A DNA stretch of 56,155 nt from Candidatus Woesearchaeota archaeon (GTDB taxonomy: Archaea; Nanobdellota; Nanobdellia; Woesearchaeales; SKGA01), in assembly GCA_021734105.1 (NCBI GenBank), contig JAIPJP010000004.1, positions 1 to 56,155 of the forward strand. The letters run 5' to 3'. The notes under the pieces were generated by a model, which was given only the letters and a program-made list of their open reading frames with translations, had not been told where the DNA came from and searched no databases. The translations under genes were made by a program, and so were the position numbers. Below are positions 41,984 through 51,213 of the stretch, in pieces. The first letter of the stretch is position 1; every line of letters begins with the position of its first letter.

Positions 41984-42491
41984 GATTGCTGAAACTGCCA
42001 CCACAGAAAGTTCTACAAGGCTTGTGAATCTTGCTAATAAGTATGGAGATTTTAAGGTTGCATGGGGCTATGCACGAGGAGAGGAAAAGAAGTTTAGCAA
42101 GAGACAAACAGTTAATGAATTAATGAAGTCTGACAAAGGAATTCAGTTCTTAAACAAAGCTAACTGTAGACAAGTCTTACCTTGCGAGATCATTCTTGAC
42201 ATGGATGATAATATTTCTGAAGAACGATTGAATAAGATTTGTGATGAGCTCGACAATTATGGTTTTACTTACAAGGCTTATTCAACGGGATCTAAAGGTT
42301 ATCACATTCATATTTTTGATGATGATCTTGTGAAATACACTGAAAAGTCCATGCATAAGATTAGACATCATCTTATTTCTAAGTTTCAGTGTGACCCTCA
42401 AATTGCTTCAGGTAATGTGTTGATTGCTCTTGAAAATGTTCCTCATTTTAAGACAGGAAAAGTGAAGACTTTAGTGAGGGAATCAAAATGA
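41976..42491 (+). CDS. Minimal archaeo-eukaryotic primase (right copy)
   Basis: 171 aa. Motif I ILDMDDN, motif II STGSKGYHIHIF and motif III-like PHFKTG align with the left copy, including NKYGDFKVA near the N-terminus. Roughly half the residues are shared by eye, so the pair is old or evolves quickly. It overlaps the small gene upstream and, by 4 nt, the ATPase gene downstream. Confidence 0.8.
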   Translation: MDKIAETATTESSTRLVNLANKYGDFKVAWGYARGEEKKFSKRQTVNELMKSDKGIQFLNKANCRQVLPCEIILDMDDNISEERLNKICDELDNYGFTYKAYSTGSKGYHIHIFDDDLVKYTEKSMHKIRHHLISKFQCDPQIASGNVLIALENVPHFKTGKVKTLVRESK

Positions 42492-44026
42492 GTGAAGCAT
42501 TAAATAAGATCATAAAGGAAATGAATGATCCTGAAGTTTTAGCTGAGCATCAAAAGATTAATGCAAGAATTGATCCTAGATTTGAATCTCCTGAACTCTT
42601 AAAACACATTCATGCTGAATTAGATAAAAGGCATAAGCTAGATCATAAGGAGAAATTAGCTGTTTTTATTGTTGCTGCATCAGGTTATTTACGAGATGCA
42701 AGAGACCACTGCAGTTGTGCTTTGAAAGGGAATAGCAGTTCTGGAAAAGATAATGTTATGGATACGGTTCTTGCTCATTTTCCTAAAGATGATGTTATGA
42801 AAGGAACAAGACTGACAAGTCCTAGTTTAGAGGATGATGTTAAAGATAAGAAGGTCATTGCGTTTTCTGAAATCAATAAACATCGTGAAGGTGGAGCAAA
42901 TTCAAGCATAGTAGAAACATTCAAGCAACTTGCAGAAGGTGGAACCTGCACATTAAAGAAAGATGCTAAAACTGGTTTTAAAACAGCTATTCGTAACGAG
43001 CAAAAACAAAAGACACTGCTTTATGCAACAACAGAAACAGAGTCAGATGAAGAGATGGAGACAAGATATGTAATTGCTCCAATCAGAGGCTACAGGGAGA
43101 AGAATAAGATTGTTGTTGACGATGTCTTAGATAAGGCTAGTGATGAAGAATATTATCTTGAAAAGAATAAGCAGGAAGATTCATGGATAGCTACTTCTAT
43201 CTCATTGCTTGATCAAGAAGTGCAAGTAATTATTCCTTACAGCAAAGTATTGTCTCAAAAAGTTGATGGAAAAGAAATATTTGACACTAGAAAAGACAGA
43301 GTTAAGCGAGATGTAAAAAGGATCATGTCATTGACCAGAGCTAATGCCTGGCTTCATCAACTGCAAAGAAAATCTAAGTATGTTAGTGATATGAAGTTTA
43401 TTTATGCAGAACCAGCTGACTTCATCAATGCTCTGAAAATATTTGCTGATCTTGTCAATTTAACCTATTCTGGCATAGATCACAGACTTCAACGATTATT
43501 AGAGTATGTTGAAGAAAATGTCGGGAAGCACAAAGAAGAAATAAAAATAATGGGTTTTCAGGAAAAGTATTTTGATTGGGTCCTTAGACATAAAGCACAG
43601 AAAGCTTTGAAGATAGGTTCAGTCAAGACTATTCGTGACTGGTGTGGAAAACTAGCAGACAAAAATAAGATAGAAATCTACAAAGATCAGTATGTCAATA
43701 AACGTACAGTCATGCTTCGACCTATACATTTGACCAGTAACAACCTAGCACTACCTGTTAATATTACTAATATTACCATGTTGTTACAGGCATGGTTAGA
43801 GTCAGATCATGCTAAACAAATCTATCAAGATCATAAAATTATACCTTTTATTATTGATTTTGAGGATTATGGTGAGGATATTGATGATGAACCAGACAAT
43901 TCTAGTACTTATTATGACGAAAATGACATGTCAGAAAGTACATGTGAAGAACTGATTGTAACAGAAGAATATGTCTCTGATGAAAAAGACACAGAACATC
44001 AAAAAATGTTAGATTTGGAGGATTAA
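42488..44026 (+). CDS. AAA+/SF3-like ATPase, putative replicative helicase (right copy)
   Basis: 512 aa. Walker A GNSSSGKD at 81-88, Walker B KVIAFSEIN, sensor YATTETES and ETRYVIAP as in the left copy, with KRHKLDHKEKL before Walker A in both. The C-terminal acidic tail is also conserved. It is coupled to the primase by ATGA overlap. It most likely unwinds element DNA for the adjacent primase. Confidence 0.78.
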   Translation: MSEALNKIIKEMNDPEVLAEHQKINARIDPRFESPELLKHIHAELDKRHKLDHKEKLAVFIVAASGYLRDARDHCSCALKGNSSSGKDNVMDTVLAHFPKDDVMKGTRLTSPSLEDDVKDKKVIAFSEINKHREGGANSSIVETFKQLAEGGTCTLKKDAKTGFKTAIRNEQKQKTLLYATTETESDEEMETRYVIAPIRGYREKNKIVVDDVLDKASDEEYYLEKNKQEDSWIATSISLLDQEVQVIIPYSKVLSQKVDGKEIFDTRKDRVKRDVKRIMSLTRANAWLHQLQRKSKYVSDMKFIYAEPADFINALKIFADLVNLTYSGIDHRLQRLLEYVEENVGKHKEEIKIMGFQEKYFDWVLRHKAQKALKIGSVKTIRDWCGKLADKNKIEIYKDQYVNKRTVMLRPIHLTSNNLALPVNITNITMLLQAWLESDHAKQIYQDHKIIPFIIDFEDYGEDIDDEPDNSSTYYDENDMSESTCEELIVTEEYVSDEKDTEHQKMLDLED

Positions 44027-44030
44027 AAAA

Positions 44031-44408
44031 ATGAGTATTGAATATGAAATGTATGAAAAGAATTATGTTGCTAGAAAAACGCATCCCTGCATTAATCCAA
44101 GATGCACTAATTTTGTTGAAATGCAAAACAGTTACAATATTTGTATGAAATGTTTTGATTTGCTTGTAGATTATCTTGGTTCAGAACATCTTATTTTTGA
44201 TTATTCTACTATGCCTGCTCTTAGAAGAATGACTACTAAACAGCTAATGAGTGCATTAAGACGGGCTGAGAATAAATATCCTTGTGTTGAGTCTGTTAAG
44301 CGAGGAAGTTCTAATTGTCAAAGAAGATGGCATAAACGAATAATTGTTGAAACGAACAGACAAAAAACACATTTTCTGATAGTTCTAACAGGCGAAAACG
44401 GAGGTTAA
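44031..44408 (+). CDS. Zinc-finger protein present only in the right-hand module
   Basis: 125 aa with HPCINPRCTNFV (C-x4-C) and NICMKCFDLL (C-x2-C) near the N-terminus forming a zinc ribbon, and a basic C-terminus (KRGSSNCQRRWHKR). GGAGG precedes the ATG. The left module lacks this gene between the ATPase and KGGK genes, so it is an insertion in one copy or a loss in the other. Function unknown. Confidence 0.62.
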   Translation: MSIEYEMYEKNYVARKTHPCINPRCTNFVEMQNSYNICMKCFDLLVDYLGSEHLIFDYSTMPALRRMTTKQLMSALRRAENKYPCVESVKRGSSNCQRRWHKRIIVETNRQKTHFLIVLTGENGG

Positions 44409-44411
44409 ACA

Positions 44412-44825
44412 ATGGAAAACAATATGAAGAATTTTAAAGGAAAAATTCATGTACTAACACATGAAGATAGAGTTAAAGGTGGAAAGACAAGGTCACTAAA
44501 AAGAACCCTTTCTGCAAGACTTAACGCAATGAAGAATGGCAAATATTCGCAAGGAATAAAGACTTGTGACAAGTGCAAGGTTACTTTTCCTTGTATGTTT
44601 AAAACAAAAGAGCCATATCAAAAGTGTGAATTGTTTAGTGCTAAGATGATTTATTCTGTTATGAAAGCAAGAGAATTGCCAACAGTTGAAGAGTTTGATA
44701 ATTTCATCTCAGACTTTGTCAATGATTATACAAAGATGCAAGACAAAGATAGTAAAACAGCTATGGCTCATTTTGTACCTTTCATGGAAAAACTTCTTGA
44801 TGTAAAAGAGGCAATGTATAAATGA
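44412..44825 (+). CDS. KGGK-motif zinc-binding protein, type 1 (right copy)
   Basis: 137 aa: THEDRVKGGKTRSLKRTLSARLNAMKNGKY and TCDKCKVTFPCMFKTKEPYQKC match the left copy at 37033-37449, as does FSAKMIYSVMKA. GGAGG lies 8-12 nt upstream of the ATG. It overlaps the next gene by 4 nt. Possibly DNA-binding; unrecognised family. Confidence 0.7.
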   Translation: MENNMKNFKGKIHVLTHEDRVKGGKTRSLKRTLSARLNAMKNGKYSQGIKTCDKCKVTFPCMFKTKEPYQKCELFSAKMIYSVMKARELPTVEEFDNFISDFVNDYTKMQDKDSKTAMAHFVPFMEKLLDVKEAMYK

Positions 44826-45214
44826 ATAGACTTGACAACTTCAAAGATAAATCATACACTTTTACTTTAGAAGATCGAAGAAAAGGGGGAAAGATTTCAT
44901 CTAAGAAGAAAAGTCTTGCCAATGGACTAAAGAACTTAAAGCATGGAAAAAACTCTTCAAATCTTCATTTGCTTCTTCGTTGCATTGATTGTCCTGCAGT
45001 TGGTAATTGTTCTAAACGAAGCGATGGTTATTGTTTTTTTCTCTTGCAGGAGATGAAGGGCAATAGGGATTTTTCTAAGCAGGTTGCCTCATCTCTAACT
45101 TATTCTAAAAAAGATCTTGATACTCTAGAGTTTTTGAATAAGAAATATTCTTTGAATAAGAAGTATGTTTCTTACTTGTTTCCTACAGACAAATCTAGCG
45201 ATTCCAAAGGCTAG
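44822..45214 (+). CDS. KGGK-motif zinc-binding protein, type 2 (right copy)
   Basis: 130 aa. The first 45 residues differ from the left copy, but from SSNLHLLLRCIDCPA to the C-terminus the two are almost identical, matching the long DNA inverted repeat. The Cys4 site and the K-x-GKN segment are kept. This sharp change of identity within one gene is a sign of gene conversion. Confidence 0.73.
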   Translation: MNRLDNFKDKSYTFTLEDRRKGGKISSKKKSLANGLKNLKHGKNSSNLHLLLRCIDCPAVGNCSKRSDGYCFFLLQEMKGNRDFSKQVASSLTYSKKDLDTLEFLNKKYSLNKKYVSYLFPTDKSSDSKG

Positions 45215-45253
45215 ATTGAATCTCGACGGTGTTTATAAACCTCTTAGAGTATC
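44957..45253. repeat. Long inverted repeat, right arm
   Basis: Reverse-complement partner of 36605-36901. It includes a TATA-like TTTATAAA (about 45232) shared by both arms, followed at the same distance by the HARE-HTH genes. Confidence 0.85.
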
Positions 45254-45282
45254 AACACATCAAAACTGGAGGTTTGATAAGG

Positions 45283-45522
45283 ATGGAAAAGAAGGACTCA
45301 TTTTACAACCTAGCAAAAAAGATTTTGCTAGAACAAAAAAAGCCAATGCACTACACAGACTTGACAAAAGAGATACTCAAGATCAAAGCGACAAAAGGCA
45401 AAACACCAGAAAGAACAGTAATAGCAGTAATGCTAAGAGACACACACAACGTATTCATGAGAGTAGGAGACGGAGTGTTCGGCTTAACAAAACTAAAAGA
45501 ACAATATTCCACCAAAACGTAA
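45283..45522 (+). CDS. HARE-HTH domain protein (right copy)
   Basis: 79 aa from ATG 45283 (MEKKDSFYNLAKKILLEQKK). GGAGG is about 10 nt upstream, and the alignment to the left copy starts here, so the longer frame from 45229 is rejected. About 75-80% of residues are shared with 36309-36563, while the DNA is diverged outside the inverted repeat. A winged-helix regulator or replication accessory protein. Confidence 0.8.
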   Translation: MEKKDSFYNLAKKILLEQKKPMHYTDLTKEILKIKATKGKTPERTVIAVMLRDTHNVFMRVGDGVFGLTKLKEQYSTKT

Positions 45523-45577
45523 AAGATTTTTATAAGATTCCTATAATGGCGGAGTGTTAAAATGATTGTAACGATTG

Positions 45578-46765
45578 TTACTCTTTTATTTCTTCTATTA
45601 TGCTGTCCAGTTCTACTGGCTTATATTTTGTCAATTCAACAGAAACATTTATTCGCTTAGTTTTCTTATTGATGAAAGGATAAGTCTCTGGATGGTTATT
45701 GTGATGATGCCCACAAATAGCCCAATCTTTCCAATCCTTTGGAACATTTTCAGGAGTATGCGTAAGGTAAAATTTGAATCCTTTGTATTCCAAGATATAA
45801 TTTTCATGGAACTCTATTTTTTTTGATCTGTCATGATTTCCTTTTATGAATATTACTTTACCATTTAGTTGATTAAGCCAGTAATCTGTTGAATTGCTTC
45901 CAGTACCAAAAGCAAGATCACCCAAGAAATAAACTAAGTCTTTTTTCCCAATTGTATTATTCCAATTATTGATGAGCGTCTTATTCATTTCTTCTGTGCT
46001 AAGAAATGGTCTTTGACAATACTTGATAATATTAGTATGGTCAAGATGCAAGTCAGAAGTTACAAAAACTTTCGGCTTACTAAAAAAGTCTTTAATCTTT
46101 GCAATAATAGACTTATCATTTGCTTTTAGAGACTGATTAACGAAATCATTTGGATTAAACTTATCTTCAAAATGAGCCTTTAATAACTCAACTGTTTGAG
46201 AGTAGACTCTCTTGTCTTTTGCAAGCCTTCGAACCAAAGGTCTTCTCAATAAGAAGTCATATTCTCTTAATATGAATCCACCTTTTAGAAGAGTAGCTCT
46301 AACCATTACATGCTTAAAATGTAGTTTTGGTTTTTTCTTGATATATTTTTTTATGCTTTGAAATTTTTGTTCAGGCAAATTCATCGCAATAGTGGAATGA
46401 AACGCAAACTCTCTTTCATAATCAAAAGGTTTTAAGTTGCAATAAGATTGAAGTTTTCTTGAAAGATTCCATCTGAACTCGTCAAGCTCTTTGCTTGGAG
46501 CAACGTCTAAGAATATCACTTTGCTATTTTCAAATGCGCTAAAACCGCTTATCTCAAAATTAATCAAAGGACTATTTGAACAAAGCCTGTTAAAATCACC
46601 AATCAATTTTTTCTCATCATTTGTTGAGAAAGGTCCTGCAAGAGTTATGTGAGGGATAGCTCTTTTGGTTCTTAATCTGAATTTACGATTAACTTCATGT
46701 ATGAGTTTCTTAATCTCATATTTTGCTTTTCCATGAAACCGAAATTCAATAAGATAATGAACCAT
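45578..46765 (-). CDS. Fusion of a 2H phosphoesterase (LigT-like) and a calcineurin-like phosphoesterase
   Basis: 395 aa. The N-terminal half carries both HxT motifs of the 2H family: PHITL (His39) and FHSTIA (near 123). The C-terminal half is a metallophosphoesterase with SDLHLDH, GDLAFG, GNHD and GHHH. 2H enzymes open 2',3'-cyclic phosphates and metallophosphoesterases remove phosphates, so the fusion would suit RNA-end processing after toxin cleavage. It starts 2 bp after a HEPN toxin-like gene on the same strand, which fits that idea; the coupling is inference. Confidence 0.82.
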   Translation of the reverse strand: MVHYLIEFRFHGKAKYEIKKLIHEVNRKFRLRTKRAIPHITLAGPFSTNDEKKLIGDFNRLCSNSPLINFEISGFSAFENSKVIFLDVAPSKELDEFRWNLSRKLQSYCNLKPFDYEREFAFHSTIAMNLPEQKFQSIKKYIKKKPKLHFKHVMVRATLLKGGFILREYDFLLRRPLVRRLAKDKRVYSQTVELLKAHFEDKFNPNDFVNQSLKANDKSIIAKIKDFFSKPKVFVTSDLHLDHTNIIKYCQRPFLSTEEMNKTLINNWNNTIGKKDLVYFLGDLAFGTGSNSTDYWLNQLNGKVIFIKGNHDRSKKIEFHENYILEYKGFKFYLTHTPENVPKDWKDWAICGHHHNNHPETYPFINKKTKRINVSVELTKYKPVELDSIIEEIKE

Positions 46766-46767
46766 TT

Positions 46768-47232
46768 TTACTGCATAGCCTTGATTTGCTCTCTAATCTT
46801 TTCTATCTCTTTTTGTTCTAAAACAATATTCTTGCATTTGACCAGGAAAGCAGGAGCTTTTTTCATGATAAGATTATAGTTCTGGTCAGGGACTTCTCGA
46901 TTAACATAATACTGCGAGTCAATCCTTGCAGAAAATGCTTTGTCTAAGAGCTCAAAATCTTCTGGCGTGAAATGATCTTTGAGATATCTCTTCGTAAATT
47001 CTATTGTGCAGGAATGAATCTCACACTTAACTCCCATCTTCATCAAAAGAGAATAGATTCCATGATAGATAGTATAATAAGCAGTGGTCAATTGCCAGTC
47101 TCTTACTTTTGTTGATCTTAATGTTTCCAATGCTTCCTCTGACTTAATGAGATAAGCATCTCTAAGATTATCGCTTGGTTCGACAAGCTCAATTCCTTTC
47201 TTTTGGTTTAGACACCATTTTATTTGATCCAT
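46768..47232 (-). CDS. HEPN-domain protein (toxin of MNT/HEPN pair)
   Basis: 154 aa, all helical. LIKSEEALETLRSTKVRDWQLTTAYYTIYHGIYSLLMKMG is a typical HEPN helix pair with the AYYTxYHxxYSLL motif. The start overlaps the nucleotidyltransferase gene by 13 nt. A canonical R-x4-6-H is not obvious, so RNase activity is less certain than in other HEPN toxins. Confidence 0.75.
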   Translation of the reverse strand: MDQIKWCLNQKKGIELVEPSDNLRDAYLIKSEEALETLRSTKVRDWQLTTAYYTIYHGIYSLLMKMGVKCEIHSCTIEFTKRYLKDHFTPEDFELLDKAFSARIDSQYYVNREVPDQNYNLIMKKAPAFLVKCKNIVLEQKEIEKIREQIKAMQ

Positions 47233-47807
47233 TTTGCAACCCTCCAGACAAATCCTTCTACATCTTTTATTATTATATGATTTCCTACGACTTCTTTTAG
47301 TAGGATATCGCTACCAATTTCCTTTTCAAAAAGGTTCATAGGATAACTCTTGATGTTTATATCAATTCCGTACTTTTTGCCAACTTCCTTGATCTTATCC
47401 TCATCATACTTGCCCACTATGAATAGATCAAGATCAGAATCATCTTTCTGGATTCCTTTAGCATAGCTTCCAAATAATATGACTATGCCATGCAGGTAAT
47501 CCTCTGCTTTTTCAAGAATTTCCTTAATCAAGTGATTCTTTTCTAAGAACTGGATTCTCTTATACTGCTCTGTTAAAACAAAATATTCCCTTGATAATCC
47601 AGATTTCTTTATAGAATAAGTCTTGATCTTACCCTTGGTCTTTGACTCTAAAATGCCCTTCTTTTCAAGCTTAGCAAGCGTTACAAGGGCAGTTCTAGAG
47701 CTGACCTCAAGAAGCTTCTCGACCTCTCTGATATAATACTCTTTATCATAGCCTTTCGTGAACAAGTTTAATATTCTCAAATCCATATCGTTTACTTTTG
47801 TAAGCAT
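47220..47807 (-). CDS. MNT-type nucleotidyltransferase with winged helix
   Basis: 195 aa. A winged helix (YYIREVEKLLEVSSRTALVTLAKLEKKGIL) precedes the nucleotidyltransferase core LFGSYAKGIQKDDSDLDLFIV, with Gly113-Ser114 and Asp125/Asp127. ATG 47786 is an alternative start. It should neutralise the HEPN partner and repress the operon through the inverted repeat centred on its start codon. It is similar in design, not close in sequence, to the pair at 11242. Confidence 0.82.
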   Translation of the reverse strand: MLTKVNDMDLRILNLFTKGYDKEYYIREVEKLLEVSSRTALVTLAKLEKKGILESKTKGKIKTYSIKKSGLSREYFVLTEQYKRIQFLEKNHLIKEILEKAEDYLHGIVILFGSYAKGIQKDDSDLDLFIVGKYDEDKIKEVGKKYGIDINIKSYPMNLFEKEIGSDILLKEVVGNHIIIKDVEGFVWRVAKWIK

Positions 47808-47824
47808 ATGAGTATAAAAGTAAA
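47791..47824. promoter_or_regulatory. Operator of the MNT/HEPN operon
   Basis: Arms TTTACTTTT (47791-47799) and AAAAGTAAA (47816-47824), centred on the start codon at 47807. A minus-strand TATA (TTTATATACTTC) lies immediately upstream at about 47827-47838. Confidence 0.72.
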
Positions 47825-47881
47825 CAGAAGTATATAAATGTTTTGGTTTGAATCTCGAAATATTTATATAACATATTTAAT

Positions 47882-47899
47882 ATATGTCTTATGACATAT
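47882..47899. promoter_or_regulatory. Operator palindrome ATATGTC-TTAT-GACATAT
   Basis: Perfect 7+4+7 inverted repeat about 10 nt downstream of a TATA element (AAATATTTATATAA, about 47858) and 21 nt before the winged-helix gene. It covers the expected transcription start. Confidence 0.68.
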
Positions 47900-47920
47900 C
47901 ATAGTTGAAGGGGGATTAAA

Positions 47921-48142
47921 ATGAAAACACGAGAAAAAATACTAGAATATCTAAAAAAAGCAGATTGGCATTCAACAACGGAAGATATAGCTGCAGAAGC
48001 TAATGTATCATGGAATACTGCTCAAGTTCATCTTCTTAAAATGGTTCACGAAGGAATTGTAAGATACAAGAAAGTAGGCAGACAAAACCAGTTTTGGCTG
48101 AATGAAAATTATGAAAAATATTTCAGGGGTGATAGAAAATGA
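47921..48142 (+). CDS. Small winged-helix regulator
   Basis: 73 aa: TREKILEYLKKADWHSTTEDIAAEANVSWNTAQVHLLKMVHEGIVRYKKVG is a complete wHTH. GGGGGAT is 5-11 nt upstream of the ATG. It overlaps the following exoprotein gene by 4 nt, and the palindrome at 47882-47899 is a natural autoregulatory site. It probably controls the four-gene surface cluster. Confidence 0.8.
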   Translation: MKTREKILEYLKKADWHSTTEDIAAEANVSWNTAQVHLLKMVHEGIVRYKKVGRQNQFWLNENYEKYFRGDRK

Positions 48143-50082
48143 AATCAAAATTATTGATAATTACTTTAATCTCTTTATTCTTATTCTCTAATGTTGTTTT
48201 AGCAGATGTAGAAAGAGATATATTCATTATTGATGAAGATGGAAAAACAACATACAAATACCAATATGGTGCTGCAGTGGATTATGGTTATTATTTAGAA
48301 TCTCAAGAGATGACTTTATTAGTTCCTCAGGATTATGATAATGTAAAATTTTATGATTCAGACGGAGCAATAACTGGGACTTATGATTCAGAATATCTCG
48401 GATCAGACATTTATGTTGTAAAAACCAAAGAAATAGAGTATAATGAACCTTATGAAATAGGATTTACTGCAAAATTACCAGATCATACAACAGTTAGATA
48501 TCAAGAAAATTATTTTTTTGAATATCCTTATTACAAAGAATCAGGATATGAAAAAGAAGTATATGTGTGTACCCCTACTTCAGCGAGTAGTTATGTTGCT
48601 TCTTATGATAGTAGTCCTGAAGATGATTGGAGAACACTTGACTATCCAAACTATCAAGATTATAAAATTGTAATACCTCAGCCAATCTATCCTGAACCAA
48701 TATTTACAATAGATGGATGGGGAAATTATAAAAGTATTTCAGATCAATTAGAAAACCTAGATATTTGTCCTTCTGGATACACTGAACACCAAATAACAAA
48801 CATTGAAGAAGATGAGATTACAACAGTTGAGTACGAATTTCAGATATCATCCAAGAAGACAGGACTTTTTTCATATAAGTCAGATTTAATTGAGGTTGAA
48901 GGACCTAAAGTATATCAAAGTTTAATTGAGAGAAATATTAAAGCTTTAGAACCAACATTAAGTAAAATTTCAACTAGGCTTAATCTAAATTCTCCAAGTA
49001 AGTATTATGTTACTTTTGTAAGTAATAATGATAAAGTTCTTGATGGAGATAATGCCCTTGTTTCTTATGAAGACGGAACTGTTTATTTTAAAACAGGAAT
49101 AATTGCTGTCGGGGATGATGATTTAATTCAAATAAATCTTCTGAGAGGAATTATTAATAGTGCTATCTTGAATACATATGGAACAGAAACATATGAATCG
49201 TGGTGGACTAATGGTGTTTTAACAAATCTAGCATTCACATTAATGAAAGAAGAAGGACTTAGTACAAAAGGTGTAACTGAAATTCTTAACGATGTTAGAG
49301 ATTCTATTGACCTTATGACTACAAATGAAATTATTGAATTTATGAATGATGAAACAGTTGCTGATAAACTTCTTGTGGAATCTGCAATTGTTGATGAGTT
49401 AGATAAAATTTGTCCAGATCATGCGATTAAAATAAACAAATTTACAAAAGGTCTTTCATCAATTTCTTTCAAGAATGATAAGCAGTTAAATAATTATTTA
49501 CTTGTTCATTTGGATGAAGAATGCACTGCAGATCCTACTATTGTTTTTGAGAAATATAATTTAGAACATGATAATGCAAAAATTGCAGTTAAGAAATATA
49601 ATGAAATCTCAAATAAATTAAATGAATTAAATATAGATAGAGAGGATATAGTGGAGCTTAATACTGTAAGGGAGAAAGTTCAACTTGCTAATCAGAATCT
49701 TGAAAAAGGAGATGTAGTAGAATCGTTAAAGAACTCTGAGGAAGCAATAGAATTGTTTGATGGACCTTTACAAGAAAAACTCGCAGTATTAAAAAAATAT
49801 AGTCAAGTTGAGCAGTCTGCAGAAAGTATTCCAAAAGTTTTTTCATTTCCTGGAAGTATAGGTCTTAAAAAGAATATGGATTTAGCAATCCAAAATATTA
49901 ATTCTGGAAGCACTAAGGAAGCAGAAAGAAATCTTAACGATGCACAATTTTGGATAAATAATTCTTCGATGTTCTCAATATTGTTTTATTTAGTATTGAT
50001 TGGGATCGTTATAGGTGGATATTTTTTATTTCAAAAGCAACAACAAGGACATCAAAAAAATCCTAAAAAATACAAGCATTAA
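48139..50082 (+). CDS. Large exported protein with C-terminal membrane anchor
   Basis: 647 aa. A signal peptide (KLLIITLISLFLFSNVVLA, cut after about residue 22) is followed by a beta-rich region to about 270, then a helical part containing INLLRGIINSAILNTYG and ETYESWW, a coiled coil around 480-560, and a single transmembrane helix near 625 (FSILFYLVLIGIVIGGYFLF) with a basic inner end. Four cysteines could form disulfides. No HExxH or other catalytic motif is visible. It is the first large gene of a surface cluster with a protease and a CAP protein. Confidence 0.72.
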   Translation: MKSKLLIITLISLFLFSNVVLADVERDIFIIDEDGKTTYKYQYGAAVDYGYYLESQEMTLLVPQDYDNVKFYDSDGAITGTYDSEYLGSDIYVVKTKEIEYNEPYEIGFTAKLPDHTTVRYQENYFFEYPYYKESGYEKEVYVCTPTSASSYVASYDSSPEDDWRTLDYPNYQDYKIVIPQPIYPEPIFTIDGWGNYKSISDQLENLDICPSGYTEHQITNIEEDEITTVEYEFQISSKKTGLFSYKSDLIEVEGPKVYQSLIERNIKALEPTLSKISTRLNLNSPSKYYVTFVSNNDKVLDGDNALVSYEDGTVYFKTGIIAVGDDDLIQINLLRGIINSAILNTYGTETYESWWTNGVLTNLAFTLMKEEGLSTKGVTEILNDVRDSIDLMTTNEIIEFMNDETVADKLLVESAIVDELDKICPDHAIKINKFTKGLSSISFKNDKQLNNYLLVHLDEECTADPTIVFEKYNLEHDNAKIAVKKYNEISNKLNELNIDREDIVELNTVREKVQLANQNLEKGDVVESLKNSEEAIELFDGPLQEKLAVLKKYSQVEQSAESIPKVFSFPGSIGLKKNMDLAIQNINSGSTKEAERNLNDAQFWINNSSMFSILFYLVLIGIVIGGYFLFQKQQQGHQKNPKKYKH

Positions 50083-50084
50083 AA

Positions 50085-51212
50085 ATGGTAAATGAAGACA
50101 TACAAATTCCAGTAATTTTGAAACTCAAAATTTATTTAGGTCTTTTATTGAGTACATCTCTTTTTATTGGGTTGTATGTAATATTGTATTATTTAGGTGG
50201 TTTGATTTATTTAGGAATTGGATTAATTCCCTTAATTTTTGTTTTGTTTATCAAAAATAAACCAATAGGTGTGCTTGTTAAGAGAAAAGAACATCCCAAA
50301 TTAATTGCATTAGTGGAAGAAACTGCTGAAAAACTTAATGTATCCTGTCCAGATGAAATTTATTTAACTGCAGATCCAAGCATAAGTGTTAGTGGTTTTT
50401 TTAAGAAAAGACTTTCTATTGGGATTGCTTCTATAAGGTCACTTTCAGAAAAAGAATTCCAATCTATTATAGCACATGAAATGGGGCATTTTTATGGAAA
50501 AGATACGGTTATAGGAGGATTTTTTTGGAGAGTTGATTATTCTCTTGAGAAATCATCTGAATTTGGAAAAGCATGGTATGATGCAATCCCTATAATGAAT
50601 TTTGCAATAATTGGTTTAGTTGTTATGTTATTTTACAAAGTTTATAGATTCTTCTTTGGAATAATTAATTATTATTATTCCAGGCAAATGGAATATAGAG
50701 CTGATTATGTAGCATCTAAAGTTGCAGGTTCTACAAATTTTCATAAGGGGTTGTTAAACTATTCTAGTTATACTGGATACTTCACACAAGTTGGATATAA
50801 CTCTATGATTCAATTATTAAATCAAGGACAAGCTTTTGTAAATATATACGAAAATGTCCATACATGGTATACTAAAGAAAACGCTAAGAAAATTCAAAAA
50901 CAAGTTATGCTTAATGATAAGTGGAGTCTATTCTCTACACATCCCACTCTGAAAAGCAGGTTAAAGCGAATCCCTCAATCATCAAACTCCGAAAAATCAA
51001 AACCTGCAAAAGAATTATTCAACAATTTTATCAAATTAGAGAAAGATATGACTGAGAAAATTACAGAAGAATTTCATCATAATATCACTGTAAATAGATT
51101 GTATGAAGAAGCAGTAGCGAGAGAAGGGAGATGCCAATTCTGTGGTAAGCAATATAACAAGTTACAGGACTTATTAGAGCATGAGGCTAAGTGTAATAAG
51201 AGAGAAAAATAA
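50085..51212 (+). CDS. M48-type membrane metalloprotease with C-terminal zinc finger
   Basis: 375 aa. Transmembrane helices at about 17-58, the zinc-protease motif HEMGH (131-135), the third ligand Glu in RQMEYRADYVA near 205, and another TM segment between them (FAIIGLVVMLFYK) match HtpX/Ste24-like proteases. The C-terminus adds a C2H2-like finger, CQFCGKQYNKLQDLLEHEAKC, unusual for the family. It starts 2 bp after the exoprotein gene, which could be its substrate or partner. Confidence 0.82.
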   Translation: MVNEDIQIPVILKLKIYLGLLLSTSLFIGLYVILYYLGGLIYLGIGLIPLIFVLFIKNKPIGVLVKRKEHPKLIALVEETAEKLNVSCPDEIYLTADPSISVSGFFKKRLSIGIASIRSLSEKEFQSIIAHEMGHFYGKDTVIGGFFWRVDYSLEKSSEFGKAWYDAIPIMNFAIIGLVVMLFYKVYRFFFGIINYYYSRQMEYRADYVASKVAGSTNFHKGLLNYSSYTGYFTQVGYNSMIQLLNQGQAFVNIYENVHTWYTKENAKKIQKQVMLNDKWSLFSTHPTLKSRLKRIPQSSNSEKSKPAKELFNNFIKLEKDMTEKITEEFHHNITVNRLYEEAVAREGRCQFCGKQYNKLQDLLEHEAKCNKREK

Positions 51213-51213
51213 A

